64,000 nucleotides of DNA from positions 62,001-126,000 of the forward strand of contig DASPKU010000012.1 of the NCBI GenBank assembly GCA_035627955.1. The letters run 5' to 3'. Below, piece by piece: positions 15,200-23,376 of the stretch (its first letter is position 1; each line of letters begins with the position of its first letter). The translations under genes and the position numbers were made by a program. The stretch comes from Phycisphaerales bacterium (GTDB taxonomy: Bacteria > Planctomycetota > Phycisphaerae > Phycisphaerales > UBA1924). The notes under the pieces are model-generated. The model was given only the letters and a program-made list of their open reading frames with translations, had not been told where the DNA came from and did no database searches.

Positions 15200-17899
15200 A
15201 TGCTGCCTCGCCTCGCCGTGGTCGTTTCGTTTCTTCTTGCCGTGGTTGTGCACGCCCAGCAGGTGGCGTACGAGAAGTACAAGCTGGACAACGGGATGAC
15301 GGTGATCCTGCACGAGGACCACTCGCTGCCGGTGGTGACCATCAACACGTGGTACCGCGTGGGGGCGAAGGAGGAGGCGGCGGGGCGGTCGGGGTTTGCC
15401 CATTTGTTTGAGCACCTGATGTTCATGGGGACGGAGCGGGTGCCCGGGAACCAGTTCGACGTGCTGATGGAGAATGGGGGCGGAAACAACAACGCCTCGA
15501 CCAGCTTTGACCGCACGAACTACTTCTCGAATGGGCCGGCGTCGCTGCTGCCGACGCTGCTGTGGCTGGATGCGGACCGGCTGGAGGACCTGGGCCGCAC
15601 GATGACGCAGGAGAAGCTGGACAAGCAGCGGAACGTGGTGCGGAACGAGCGGCGGCAGGTGATCGAGAATGCGCCGTACCAGAAGGCGGAACTGCTCATC
15701 ACGAGCATCATGTTCCCGCAGGGGCACCCGTACCACAACGAGGTGATCGGCACGCACGAGGACCTTGAGGCGGCGACGGTGAATGACGTGAAGGACTTCT
15801 TCGCGACGTTCTATGTGCCCAACAACGCGTCGCTGGTGGTGGCCGGGGACTTCGATCCCAAGGTGATCAAGCCGCTGGTCCAGCAGCTGTTTGGCACGAT
15901 CAGGCCGGGGCAGGACCCGGTGCACAAGACGGCGCCGCCGGTGAAGCTGGACCGGGTGGTGACGGCGACCACGCTGGATGCGGTGCAGGTGCCCAAGATC
16001 GCGTTTGCGTATCACAGCCCGTCCATTTACGCCGAGGGTGACGCGGAGATGGACCTGGTTGGCGCGGTGCTCTCGCAGGGGAAGTCGAGCAGGCTGTACA
16101 AGCGGCTGGTGCTCGATGAGAAGCTCGCGACCGATGTGTCCGCGTACCAGTCGAGCAACATGATCCAGTCGACGTTCCGGATCGACGTGATGGTGCAGCC
16201 GGGGGCGGACCTCGAGCGGGTGGAGCGGATCGTAGATGAAGAGGTGAACCGGCTTCGAGACAAGGGGCCTACCAAGGCGGAGCTGGACCAGCGCGTGGCC
16301 ACCATCGAGATGGGGAAGCTCGCGCAGCTGCAGTCGGTGCAGGCGAAGGCGGACAAGCTGAACGAGTACGAGTTCTACTTCGGGAACCCCGACAGCTTCA
16401 AGCGGGACCTGGACCGGTACCGCAACGCGACGCCGCGGGGCGTGCAGGAGTGGGCGCGGCGGGTGCTGACGCCGGATGCGCGGCTGATCGTGCACATCCT
16501 GCCCGAGCAGCCGGTGCGCGGGGCGACGCCGCGGGATCAGCGGCCGCAGGACCTGTCGGACAAGGCGTTCAACCCGCAGAAGCCGCAGACGTTCACCCTC
16601 AAGAACGGGGTAAACGTTCAGTTCTGGGCGCGGCGGGAGCTGCCGCTGGTGGCGGCGCAGATTGTCAGCGTGCCCGGCGGCCCGCTGGACACGCCGGAGC
16701 TGGCGGGGCGCTCGGCGCTGGCGGCGCAAATGATGGAAGAGGGCACGATCAACCACACGGCGACGCAGTTCTCCGACTTGCTGCAGTCGTATGGAGCAAC
16801 GTTCAGCACGTACGCGGCGAATGAGTCCGCGGGGTGCTCGCTGCTGGTCCTGAAGCGGAACTTTGATAAGGCGATGAGTCTGGTGGCGGACGCGGTGCAG
16901 CGGCCGCGGATGGAAGGGGCGGACTGGGAGCGGGTGGTGCGGCTGCAGCTGGAGGCCATCAAGGAGCATGATGATGACCCGCGCATCCTGGCGGGGCGGG
17001 TGGGGCAGCGCGTGCTGTTCGGGGACGGGAACCCTTATGCGTGGCCGCTCTCGGGGACGCCGCGTACGGTGCGGTCGCTGACGCTTGACCAGGTGAAGGC
17101 GCACCACAGGACGCTCTTCTCGCCCGCGCATACGACAATTCTGATCGCGGGTGACCTCACGGTGGAGGATGCGAAGGCGACGCTGGAGAAGCACTTTGGC
17201 GGGTGGGAGGGGAACCCGGCGCCGCGGCCGCGGCTGTCGGATTTGGCGGCGCCGCAGCGCGAGCAGATGCAGGTGGTGATCGTGGACCGCCCGGGGGCGG
17301 TGCAGACGGTGATCCGGTTCCTGACTCCCGGCGTGCCGTACACGAGCAAGGACCGGGTGCAGCGGCAGCTGCTGAACGAGCTGTTCGGCGGGGGGTTCAC
17401 CAGCCGCATTAACCAGAACCTGCGCGAGGACAAGGGCTACACGTACGGGGCCGCGTCGTCGTTCGTGATGCAGCCGAGCACGGGGTACTTCATCGCGAGC
17501 TCGTCGGTGCGCGCGGATGTGACCGGGGCGGCGCTGGGCGAGTTCCTCAAGGAGTTCGAGCGGATCCACAAGGGCGACATCACGCCGGAGGAGGCCGCGA
17601 AGGCGATGGAGTCGCAGCGGGTGGAGACGGTCCGCGGCTTCTCGGGGCTTTCGGGGGTGCTCGCGGCCGCGGGGCAGCTGGTGGCGGTGGGCCTGCCGTT
17701 CGAGACGATCGCGAGCGACATGCAGGCGATGCGGCGGGTCACGGCGGCGGACCTCAACACCCTTGCGCGGCCTGCGACACCCATCTCGCACGGCGTTCTC
17801 GTGCTTGTGGGGGACAAGGCCACGATCCTGCCGCAGCTCAAGGACCTGAACCTGCCCGCGCCGGTGGAGTACACCATAGACGGGGAACCGAAGAACTGA
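15200..17899 (+). CDS. Secreted M16 family zinc metallopeptidase
   Basis: An 899-residue two-domain insulinase/pitrilysin-type protease. The inverted zinc motif HLFEH (H68-x2-E71-H72) is followed by the third ligand E150 in VVRNERRQVIEN, with the usual 75 or so residues between them. The C-terminal half (from about residue 450) is the second M16 domain, which lacks the motif, as is normal. It contains the substrate-binding R/Y region (LREDKGYTYGAASSF). A signal peptide MLPRLAVVVSFLLAVVVHAQ supports the start at 15200. The in-frame ATG at 15158 would add 14 residues and has no ribosome site. It is exported and probably degrades peptides in the periplasm or outside. It stands alone downstream of the double thioredoxin gene. 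Confidence 0.93.
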   Translation: MLPRLAVVVSFLLAVVVHAQQVAYEKYKLDNGMTVILHEDHSLPVVTINTWYRVGAKEEAAGRSGFAHLFEHLMFMGTERVPGNQFDVLMENGGGNNNASTSFDRTNYFSNGPASLLPTLLWLDADRLEDLGRTMTQEKLDKQRNVVRNERRQVIENAPYQKAELLITSIMFPQGHPYHNEVIGTHEDLEAATVNDVKDFFATFYVPNNASLVVAGDFDPKVIKPLVQQLFGTIRPGQDPVHKTAPPVKLDRVVTATTLDAVQVPKIAFAYHSPSIYAEGDAEMDLVGAVLSQGKSSRLYKRLVLDEKLATDVSAYQSSNMIQSTFRIDVMVQPGADLERVERIVDEEVNRLRDKGPTKAELDQRVATIEMGKLAQLQSVQAKADKLNEYEFYFGNPDSFKRDLDRYRNATPRGVQEWARRVLTPDARLIVHILPEQPVRGATPRDQRPQDLSDKAFNPQKPQTFTLKNGVNVQFWARRELPLVAAQIVSVPGGPLDTPELAGRSALAAQMMEEGTINHTATQFSDLLQSYGATFSTYAANESAGCSLLVLKRNFDKAMSLVADAVQRPRMEGADWERVVRLQLEAIKEHDDDPRILAGRVGQRVLFGDGNPYAWPLSGTPRTVRSLTLDQVKAHHRTLFSPAHTTILIAGDLTVEDAKATLEKHFGGWEGNPAPRPRLSDLAAPQREQMQVVIVDRPGAVQTVIRFLTPGVPYTSKDRVQRQLLNELFGGGFTSRINQNLREDKGYTYGAASSFVMQPSTGYFIASSSVRADVTGAALGEFLKEFERIHKGDITPEEAAKAMESQRVETVRGFSGLSGVLAAAGQLVAVGLPFETIASDMQAMRRVTAADLNTLARPATPISHGVLVLVGDKATILPQLKDLNLPAPVEYTIDGEPKN

Positions 17900-17970
17900 G
17901 GGCTACGACCCGGCGGCGCCTCGCGGCTTGTTTGTTATTCTGGCGCCCTCACCACACCGGGAGCTGCGTC

Positions 17971-18591
17971 ATGGACTTCTCGTTCTCGTTCAAGAAACCT
18001 CCGTCGGGCTCGCAGGCCAAGAAAGCGAACCCGTTCGAACAGGCGGAGGAGCAGTTCAATGCGATCCGCGGGTGCGGGGTGACGCCGCGGCCGGCGGTCA
18101 CGTTCGCCCAGCTGACTGAGGGGCAGGACCCCGCGGCGTTCGAGGGTGCGCCGTATGCGCACATGCTGTGCGTGATGGCGGGGACGGGGAGCGACGGGGA
18201 GCCGTTCTCCGATGACGTTCTGCTGGTCAACCCGCAGTGCATCAGCGAGAGCGGCAGCTACTCAGCGTTGATCACGAGCGTCATGCGGCTTGCCAAGGGG
18301 GCGCTTCCCTTCGAGGACCTCGCGGACTCGTATGACGGCGACAACAACGTGGCGAGCATCACGTTCACGCTCGACAGCGAGGGGCAGCAGTGGGACGTTG
18401 CTGTGGAGGATAACGGCGTCGCGCCGGAGGTCTGGTCAAACCTGGCGACCATCGCGGCGTCGCGGGCAGATTCGGGCGAGCGCCTGGCCTGGTGCGAGGT
18501 CGATGGGCAGCGGCTGATGGTGTTCCTGTCGGAGTCTGACCTCAGCGATCTGGCCCAGACCACGGGCATGGAGTGGGCGGCCATCGAGTGA
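17971..18591 (+). CDS. Hypothetical cytoplasmic protein
   Basis: A 206-residue acidic soluble protein that I do not recognise. It starts MDFSFSFKKPPSGSQAKK, with CGGGAG-like GGGAG eight bases before the ATG; an upstream ATG at 17932 lacks a site. The body alternates predicted strands and helices, with one Cys in GCGV and one in CEVDG, and no signal peptide or membrane segment. It is flanked by the M16 peptidase on the same strand and a small minus-strand membrane protein. Its clean start, high-GC codon pattern and normal amino-acid composition support a real gene. Confidence 0.65.
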   Translation: MDFSFSFKKPPSGSQAKKANPFEQAEEQFNAIRGCGVTPRPAVTFAQLTEGQDPAAFEGAPYAHMLCVMAGTGSDGEPFSDDVLLVNPQCISESGSYSALITSVMRLAKGALPFEDLADSYDGDNNVASITFTLDSEGQQWDVAVEDNGVAPEVWSNLATIAASRADSGERLAWCEVDGQRLMVFLSESDLSDLAQTTGMEWAAIE

Positions 18592-18625
18592 TGGGGCATC
18601 GCGGGGGTTGGTGCGTGGGGCCGTC

Positions 18626-18772
18626 CTACTCGCCCTTGGGCTCGCTGGATCCTTCGCCGCTGGCCTTGCCTTCGGACTTGCTCTTGCCCAGCGGGTGCCC
18701 GGTGGCCCACAGGGATGCGCCCAGCACCAGGGCCACCGCCCCTACCACGATCGCGAGCATCAGGAGGTCCAT
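18626..18772 (-). CDS. Small single-pass membrane protein (48 aa)
   Basis: A 48-residue frame on the minus strand with one strongly hydrophobic segment (LLMLAIVVGAVALVLGASLW) followed by a charged Lys/Ser/Glu/Gly tail (GKSKSEGKASGEG). This is the pattern of a small inner-membrane protein with a cytoplasmic or periplasmic tail. No ribosome site is obvious. It converges with the hypothetical gene at 17971-18591. It has no recognisable family, and the call rests on the combination of a start codon, a stop and a membrane-plus-charged-tail layout in otherwise unassigned sequence. Confidence 0.5.
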   Translation of the reverse strand: MDLLMLAIVVGAVALVLGASLWATGHPLGKSKSEGKASGEGSSEPKGE

Positions 18773-18814
18773 CGGGGCAGCATACCGCAGGGCTGCGCGG
18801 CCATCGCGCGGCCG

Positions 18815-21175
18815 CTAGGGCCGGTGCTGGAACACCATGCCGACCACGTCGTAGGTGCCGGGACGGTCGGTGGGGTCGGGGGTGGTGAAGTCGGTGGGGC
18901 CGCGGAGGGTGAGGCCGGCCTCCTGCGCGAGCGCGATGATGCGGCGGTAGTCGATGGTGAGGGTGCGGTGGGCGCCGTCGACGTCGGTGGTGATGACGGC
19001 GCGGCCATCAGGCTTGAGGAGGCGCTTGATCTCGCGGAGGGTTTCGCGGGCGAGGTCCTCGGTCACGTGCTCGAGCACGCTGATGCAGAAGACGCGGTCC
19101 CACTGGGCGCTGGGCAGGCCGGTGTCGGCCATGGAGCGGAGCTTCCAGGTGACCTGGGGGAAGACGTGCTCGGGCGGGCGGTTGAACCCGCGGAGGGTGT
19201 GGTGGGGTGAGGCGGTGAGGTTGAGGTCGACGCCAGCGCAGTGGCAGCCGAGGCGCGTGACGAAGTAGGGGATGAGGGGCGCGCCGCCGCAGCCGAGGTC
19301 GACGACCTTCAAGCCGGGCTTGGTCTCGCTATTGATGACGGCGAAGGGGTATTCCCACTCGCGGGACCAGTGGGTGATGATGCGCTCGGGGTGCCTGGCG
19401 TGGCTGGGGTGGGGCGTGCCCTTGAGCTCATCCCTGTAGATGGTGTTGAAGGTTTCGCGGAGGGCGGTGTAGCGGGGGTCTTGCCAGTCCTGATGGCGGA
19501 GGAGGCGGTTGGGGGTGGGGTCGGGGGGGATGTCGGATGTCGGATTTCGGATGTCGGATGTGGGGGAGAGCTGGCCGCGGAGAGCTGTGTTGGCATCACG
19601 CGCGGGGCGGGGCAGCAGCACTGCCAGTGTGGGGCCGTAGGCGGGGATCTTGTCATTGCCCTTCATGTAGGGGCGCCAGGTGTGGATGGTGATGGGCTGG
19701 CCCTGGCGGGGGAGGCAGGCCTCGTCGAGGTTGCCGAACTCGCGGATGTAGGCGGGGTCGTCGGTGAAGAAGGTGCGGAAGGGCTCGGCGGCGATGGCGG
19801 CGCGCTGGGGCTGGTCGATGCGCATGTCGTGGATGAAGGTGGCCGCGATGTGCGGGGCCTGCTGCATCGACGTGCGGGCGAGGGCGATGGCCTCGAGGCC
19901 CTTGGGGCCGTCGAGGAGGAGGGTGATCTTCTTGTCGTGGTAACGGGCAAGGAGCGTTGGGAGGTGGGCGGCGGCGGGGCCGTAGAGGAGCTCGACGTGC
20001 TTGTAGGGGGCGAGGCGCTGCTCGGCGAAGGCGGCGTTCTCGTCCTTCTCGAGCTCGATGCTGATGATCTTCGTTCTGGTGTTCTCGAAGAACTTTGCGA
20101 GGACGAGGGTGGACTGCCCGCGGCAGCGGCCGGACTCGATGATGATGTCGGCGTCGAGCGCGGCGGAGGTGGCGCAGACGGCGAGCATTTCGCTGTGGAG
20201 GATGCCGCGTTCTTCGTAGCCGCCGGCGATGTCGAGGAAGCGTTCGACGTGCTGGCGGGCGGCGTGCTTCACGATGGTTGCAGCGGTGTGGGCGCTGGCG
20301 CGGTCCTCGAGGGCGTGCCAGTGCTTGAACATCTGGGCGCAGGCGGTTTCGGGGCGGTTCTTTGTGAACTCCTTGCCTTCGAGGAGGATCGGGTGCCAGC
20401 CGGTCTTGTAGTGAATGATGCGGAGGTCAGGGTTGTTGTCGATGGCACGGCAGTTGGTCTCGTTGAAGACGCGGCAGGGCTCGCCGCGGAAGACGATGGA
20501 GCGGGTGTCGCCGTTGCGGGTGATGTCGCGGTGGAAGGTGGCGTCGTAGTTGCAGAAGCCGATGAGCTCGCGGAGGGCGTGCTGGTCGACGGCGCCGGAG
20601 CTGCCGACGGCGCGGGCGAAGGCCTGCTTGTCGGCGAGGGTTGATTCGATGCGGGCGAGGATGGCGGCGAAGACGTGGGCGGCGACGTCGCCGCGGCGAG
20701 CGGCCATGACGCCGGTGTTGATAGGGAAGAGCTCGTCCTTCCAGGTGAAGAGGATGTCCCAGTCGGCGCCGTTGTCGAGGGCATCCGCGAGTGGGCGGAA
20801 GAGGACGGTGTCGCAGTCGAGGAAGACGAGGGGGCGGGCGGGGAAGCGCTTGGCGCCCTCGAGCCAGGCGTGGAACTTGCGGGGGATGGTGTGCATGACG
20901 TCCTCCCCACTGCTGGCGTCGGGCTCCCCACTGCTGCTCTGGGTTCGGAGAGGGAAGTCGTGGTGGGCGAAGCTGAAGGTGGGGTAGGCGAGCTTGAGGA
21001 TGTCGATCTCGCGCTGCGGGATGTCCTGGTAGAGGACGAGCCCGTGGGCGGGCTGGTCCTCGGGGGAGTTCTCGCGGAGGGAGTGGAGGAGGGGCGCGAG
21101 GAAGGCGGCGTACTTGTGGCCGTAGGCGGCGGTGATGAAGGCGGGGGTGCTGGGCGTGGAGTGGGCGGGGTGCAT
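18815..21175 (-). CDS. Three-domain glycosyltransferase / cephalosporin-hydroxylase-like / SAM methyltransferase
   Basis: A 786-residue protein with three catalytic-looking parts. Residues about 10-300 resemble a nucleotide-sugar-dependent glycosyltransferase, with D-C-D (LVFLDCDTVLF, D120 and D122) and a FPINTGVMAAR block. Residues about 340-500 resemble the CmcI-like methyltransferase group (IIIESGRCRGQSTLVL, then LLLDGPKGLEA). Residues about 610-786 form a class I SAM methyltransferase with VVDLGCGGAPLIPYF (motif I), FCISVLEHV and LLKPDGRAVIT. A short Pro/Ser/Asp-rich linker encoded by a 7-base tandem repeat (19530-19564) separates the second and third parts. The start at 21175 begins MHPAHSTPSTPAFITAAYGH; the upstream in-frame start at 21262 gives an unlikely leader. 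It likely makes or modifies a surface glycan. Confidence 0.72.
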   Translation of the reverse strand: MHPAHSTPSTPAFITAAYGHKYAAFLAPLLHSLRENSPEDQPAHGLVLYQDIPQREIDILKLAYPTFSFAHHDFPLRTQSSSGEPDASSGEDVMHTIPRKFHAWLEGAKRFPARPLVFLDCDTVLFRPLADALDNGADWDILFTWKDELFPINTGVMAARRGDVAAHVFAAILARIESTLADKQAFARAVGSSGAVDQHALRELIGFCNYDATFHRDITRNGDTRSIVFRGEPCRVFNETNCRAIDNNPDLRIIHYKTGWHPILLEGKEFTKNRPETACAQMFKHWHALEDRASAHTAATIVKHAARQHVERFLDIAGGYEERGILHSEMLAVCATSAALDADIIIESGRCRGQSTLVLAKFFENTRTKIISIELEKDENAAFAEQRLAPYKHVELLYGPAAAHLPTLLARYHDKKITLLLDGPKGLEAIALARTSMQQAPHIAATFIHDMRIDQPQRAAIAAEPFRTFFTDDPAYIREFGNLDEACLPRQGQPITIHTWRPYMKGNDKIPAYGPTLAVLLPRPARDANTALRGQLSPTSDIRNPTSDIPPDPTPNRLLRHQDWQDPRYTALRETFNTIYRDELKGTPHPSHARHPERIITHWSREWEYPFAVINSETKPGLKVVDLGCGGAPLIPYFVTRLGCHCAGVDLNLTASPHHTLRGFNRPPEHVFPQVTWKLRSMADTGLPSAQWDRVFCISVLEHVTEDLARETLREIKRLLKPDGRAVITTDVDGAHRTLTIDYRRIIALAQEAGLTLRGPTDFTTPDPTDRPGTYDVVGMVFQHRP
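19530..19564. repeat. Five tandem 7-base units inside a coding linker
   Basis: Five head-to-tail units of ATGTCGG, two with one mismatch, lie in the interdomain linker of the 18815-21175 gene. On the coding strand they give the repeated peptide PTSDIRNPTSDI. Seven bases is not a multiple of three, so each unit shifts the peptide frame. Confidence 0.8.
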
Positions 21176-21399
21176 GGGGGTGAATATCGGGTGTCGGGGG
21201 TTGTCGGCTGGAAACGGGTGGCGGTTGGAGGAGAGGCATCGAGGCATGAGGCACCCAGGCATCGAGGCGGGGTAGATACCTCATTGCGTGGTGTCAGCTG
21301 GGCCAGGCAGGGTTTGAAGCCGGGTGGCTCACAACTGGTTGCATCGGGGGTTCGTAATGGGTGGGCCGCGGGGACGCCGCGTGCGAGGAGTGCAACCGA

Positions 21400-23313
21400 A
21401 TGTCGAAGGCATGGACGGCGGCGGCGGTTCTTGTGATGGCGGCGGGGATGGCGTGGGGGCAGGGGGTGGAGGGGCCAGCGCGGGCGGCGCGGAACCGGGC
21501 GCTGGCGGCAGACCCGGGGCAGGCTTTCGATCCGGGCGCGGTGCTTGTGAAGTTCCGGGCCGATGCGGGGGGGGGGGCGCGGGGGGCGGCGAGGGCGGGG
21601 GCGCGTGGTGAGACGCACAGGAACTTCAGCGTGGTGCCGGGGCTGGAGAAGCTTGCGGTGGCGGACGCGGCGGCGGCGCTGGCAGCGCTGCGCGCCGACC
21701 CGGCCGTGGAGTACGCGGAGCCGGACTACGTCGTGCAGGCGGCGGTGAACGCGAACGACGCGAACTATGGGTGGCTGTGGGGGCTGAACAACACGGGGCA
21801 GATGGGGACGGCGGCGGGCGTGGACATTGATGCGCCGGAGGCGTGGGACACGTTCCGGGGTGATCCCAACTTCGTTATCGCGGTGATCGATGACGGCACG
21901 AACTGGGCGCACCCGGACCTGGCGCCGAACATGTGGAGCAACGCGGGGGAAGTCGCCGGCAACGGCGTTGACGACGACGGGAATGGGTATGTCGATGACG
22001 TGCGCGGGTGGGACTTCTGGAGCAACGACAACGACCCCACCAGCGGCGGGTTCCACGGGACGCACGTGGCGGGGACGATCGCGGCGGCGGGGAACAACGG
22101 CGTGGGTGTGACGGGCGTGGTGTGGCAGGGCAAGGTGATGGCCCTGCGGTTCATCGGGCCTGACGGCGGGTACACGTCGGACGCGATCGAGGCGCTGCAG
22201 TACGCGGTGGCCAAGGGCGTGAAGCTCAGCAACAACAGCTGGGGCGGGGGCGGGTACTCGCAGGCGCTGTACGACGCGCTGAACGCGGCGCGGGGGAGCG
22301 GGCACCTGTTTGTCGCGGCCGCGGGGAACGGCGGGGCGGATCAGATCGGGGACAACAACGACGTGTACCCGTACTACCCGGCGGGGTATGCGCTGGACAA
22401 TGTGATTTCGGTAGCGGCGGTGAACGCCGCGGGGCAGCTGGGCGGATTCAGCAACTACGGCGCGCAGAGCGTGGACCTGGCGGCGCCGGGGGTGAGCATC
22501 TATAGCGCGGCGTACGACGGGTACGGGTGGTCGGACGGGACCTCGATGGCGGCGCCGCACGTGAGCGGGGTGGCGGCGCTGGTGTGGGGGCAGAGCCCGG
22601 GCATGACGTACCAGCAGGTGCGGTCACGGCTGCTGACGACGGTGCGGCCGCTGGGGGCGCTGAACGGGCGGACGGTGACGGGGGGCATGGTGAACGCGGC
22701 TGCGGCCATTGCGGCGCCGGTGAATACCGCGCCGACGGTGGCGATCTCGTCGCCCGCGAGCGGGGCTTCGTTCACGCATGGCGCGGCGGTGACGTTCACG
22801 GGGACCGCGAGCGATGTGCAGGACGGGAGCCTGAGCGCGGGGATCGCGTGGACGAGCAGCCTGCAGGGGGCGCTGGGGACGGGTGCGAGTGTGTCGCGCA
22901 GTGACCTGGTGGTGGGCACGCACACGGTGACGGCGCGGGTGACGGACTCGGGCGGAATGAGCGGGAGCGCGAGCTTGACGGTGACGGTCAACGCGCCGAC
23001 TCCCCCACCCCCACCACCGCCGCCCACGGCGACGATCCCGTTGGCGCCAACGTCGGTGACGGCGAGCGCGTCGGGCGGGACGGTGACGGTGCGGTGGGCG
23101 GATGCGTCCAGCAACGAGAGCGGGTTCGAGGTGCAGCGGGAGCAGAAGCAGGGGAGCCGCTGGCTCGGGACCACAATGGTCGGGAGCGTGGGCGCGAACG
23201 TGACGAGCGCGTCGCAGAGCGTATCGCGCGGGCAGTACCGGTACCGGGTGCGGTCGTTCAATGAGGTGGGGTCGTCGGCCTGGAGCGCGTGGGCGAATGT
23301 GAACGTGAAGTAG
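21400..23313 (+). CDS. Secreted subtilisin-like serine protease (S8) with FN3-like C-terminus
   Basis: A 637-residue protein. It has a signal peptide (MSKAWTAAAVLVMAAGMAWG) and an N-terminal pro-domain of the I9/fervidolysin type that packs on the protease (VLVKFRADAG to VEYAEPDYVV). The peptidase domain carries the full triad: D164 in AVIDDGTNW, H219 in HGTHVAGT and S382 in GTSMAAPHVSG. The oxyanion Asn lies in SNNSW or AAAGNGG. After about residue 445 come a Big-like or Ig-like segment, a run of prolines (about 530-537) and a fibronectin type III-like domain. GAGGAG is nine bases before the ATG at 21400. It should be secreted and degrade extracellular protein. It lacks the paired DFNGDGD tail found in other exported proteins here. 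Confidence 0.93.
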   Translation: MSKAWTAAAVLVMAAGMAWGQGVEGPARAARNRALAADPGQAFDPGAVLVKFRADAGGGARGAARAGARGETHRNFSVVPGLEKLAVADAAAALAALRADPAVEYAEPDYVVQAAVNANDANYGWLWGLNNTGQMGTAAGVDIDAPEAWDTFRGDPNFVIAVIDDGTNWAHPDLAPNMWSNAGEVAGNGVDDDGNGYVDDVRGWDFWSNDNDPTSGGFHGTHVAGTIAAAGNNGVGVTGVVWQGKVMALRFIGPDGGYTSDAIEALQYAVAKGVKLSNNSWGGGGYSQALYDALNAARGSGHLFVAAAGNGGADQIGDNNDVYPYYPAGYALDNVISVAAVNAAGQLGGFSNYGAQSVDLAAPGVSIYSAAYDGYGWSDGTSMAAPHVSGVAALVWGQSPGMTYQQVRSRLLTTVRPLGALNGRTVTGGMVNAAAAIAAPVNTAPTVAISSPASGASFTHGAAVTFTGTASDVQDGSLSAGIAWTSSLQGALGTGASVSRSDLVVGTHTVTARVTDSGGMSGSASLTVTVNAPTPPPPPPPPTATIPLAPTSVTASASGGTVTVRWADASSNESGFEVQREQKQGSRWLGTTMVGSVGANVTSASQSVSRGQYRYRVRSFNEVGSSAWSAWANVNVK

Positions 23314-23376
23314 TGTCGCTGGCCGTCTGGCTCGGCAGTTCATCTGGGCCGCGTCCGGTAAATCCATATACTGGCT

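Noticed and set aside
14873-17791. A 972-codon open frame on the minus strand opposite the M16 peptidase
   Set aside because: It is Arg/His/Pro/Leu-rich, lacks any family feature and mirrors the codon structure of the peptidase gene. Such antisense frames are expected in very GC-rich DNA.
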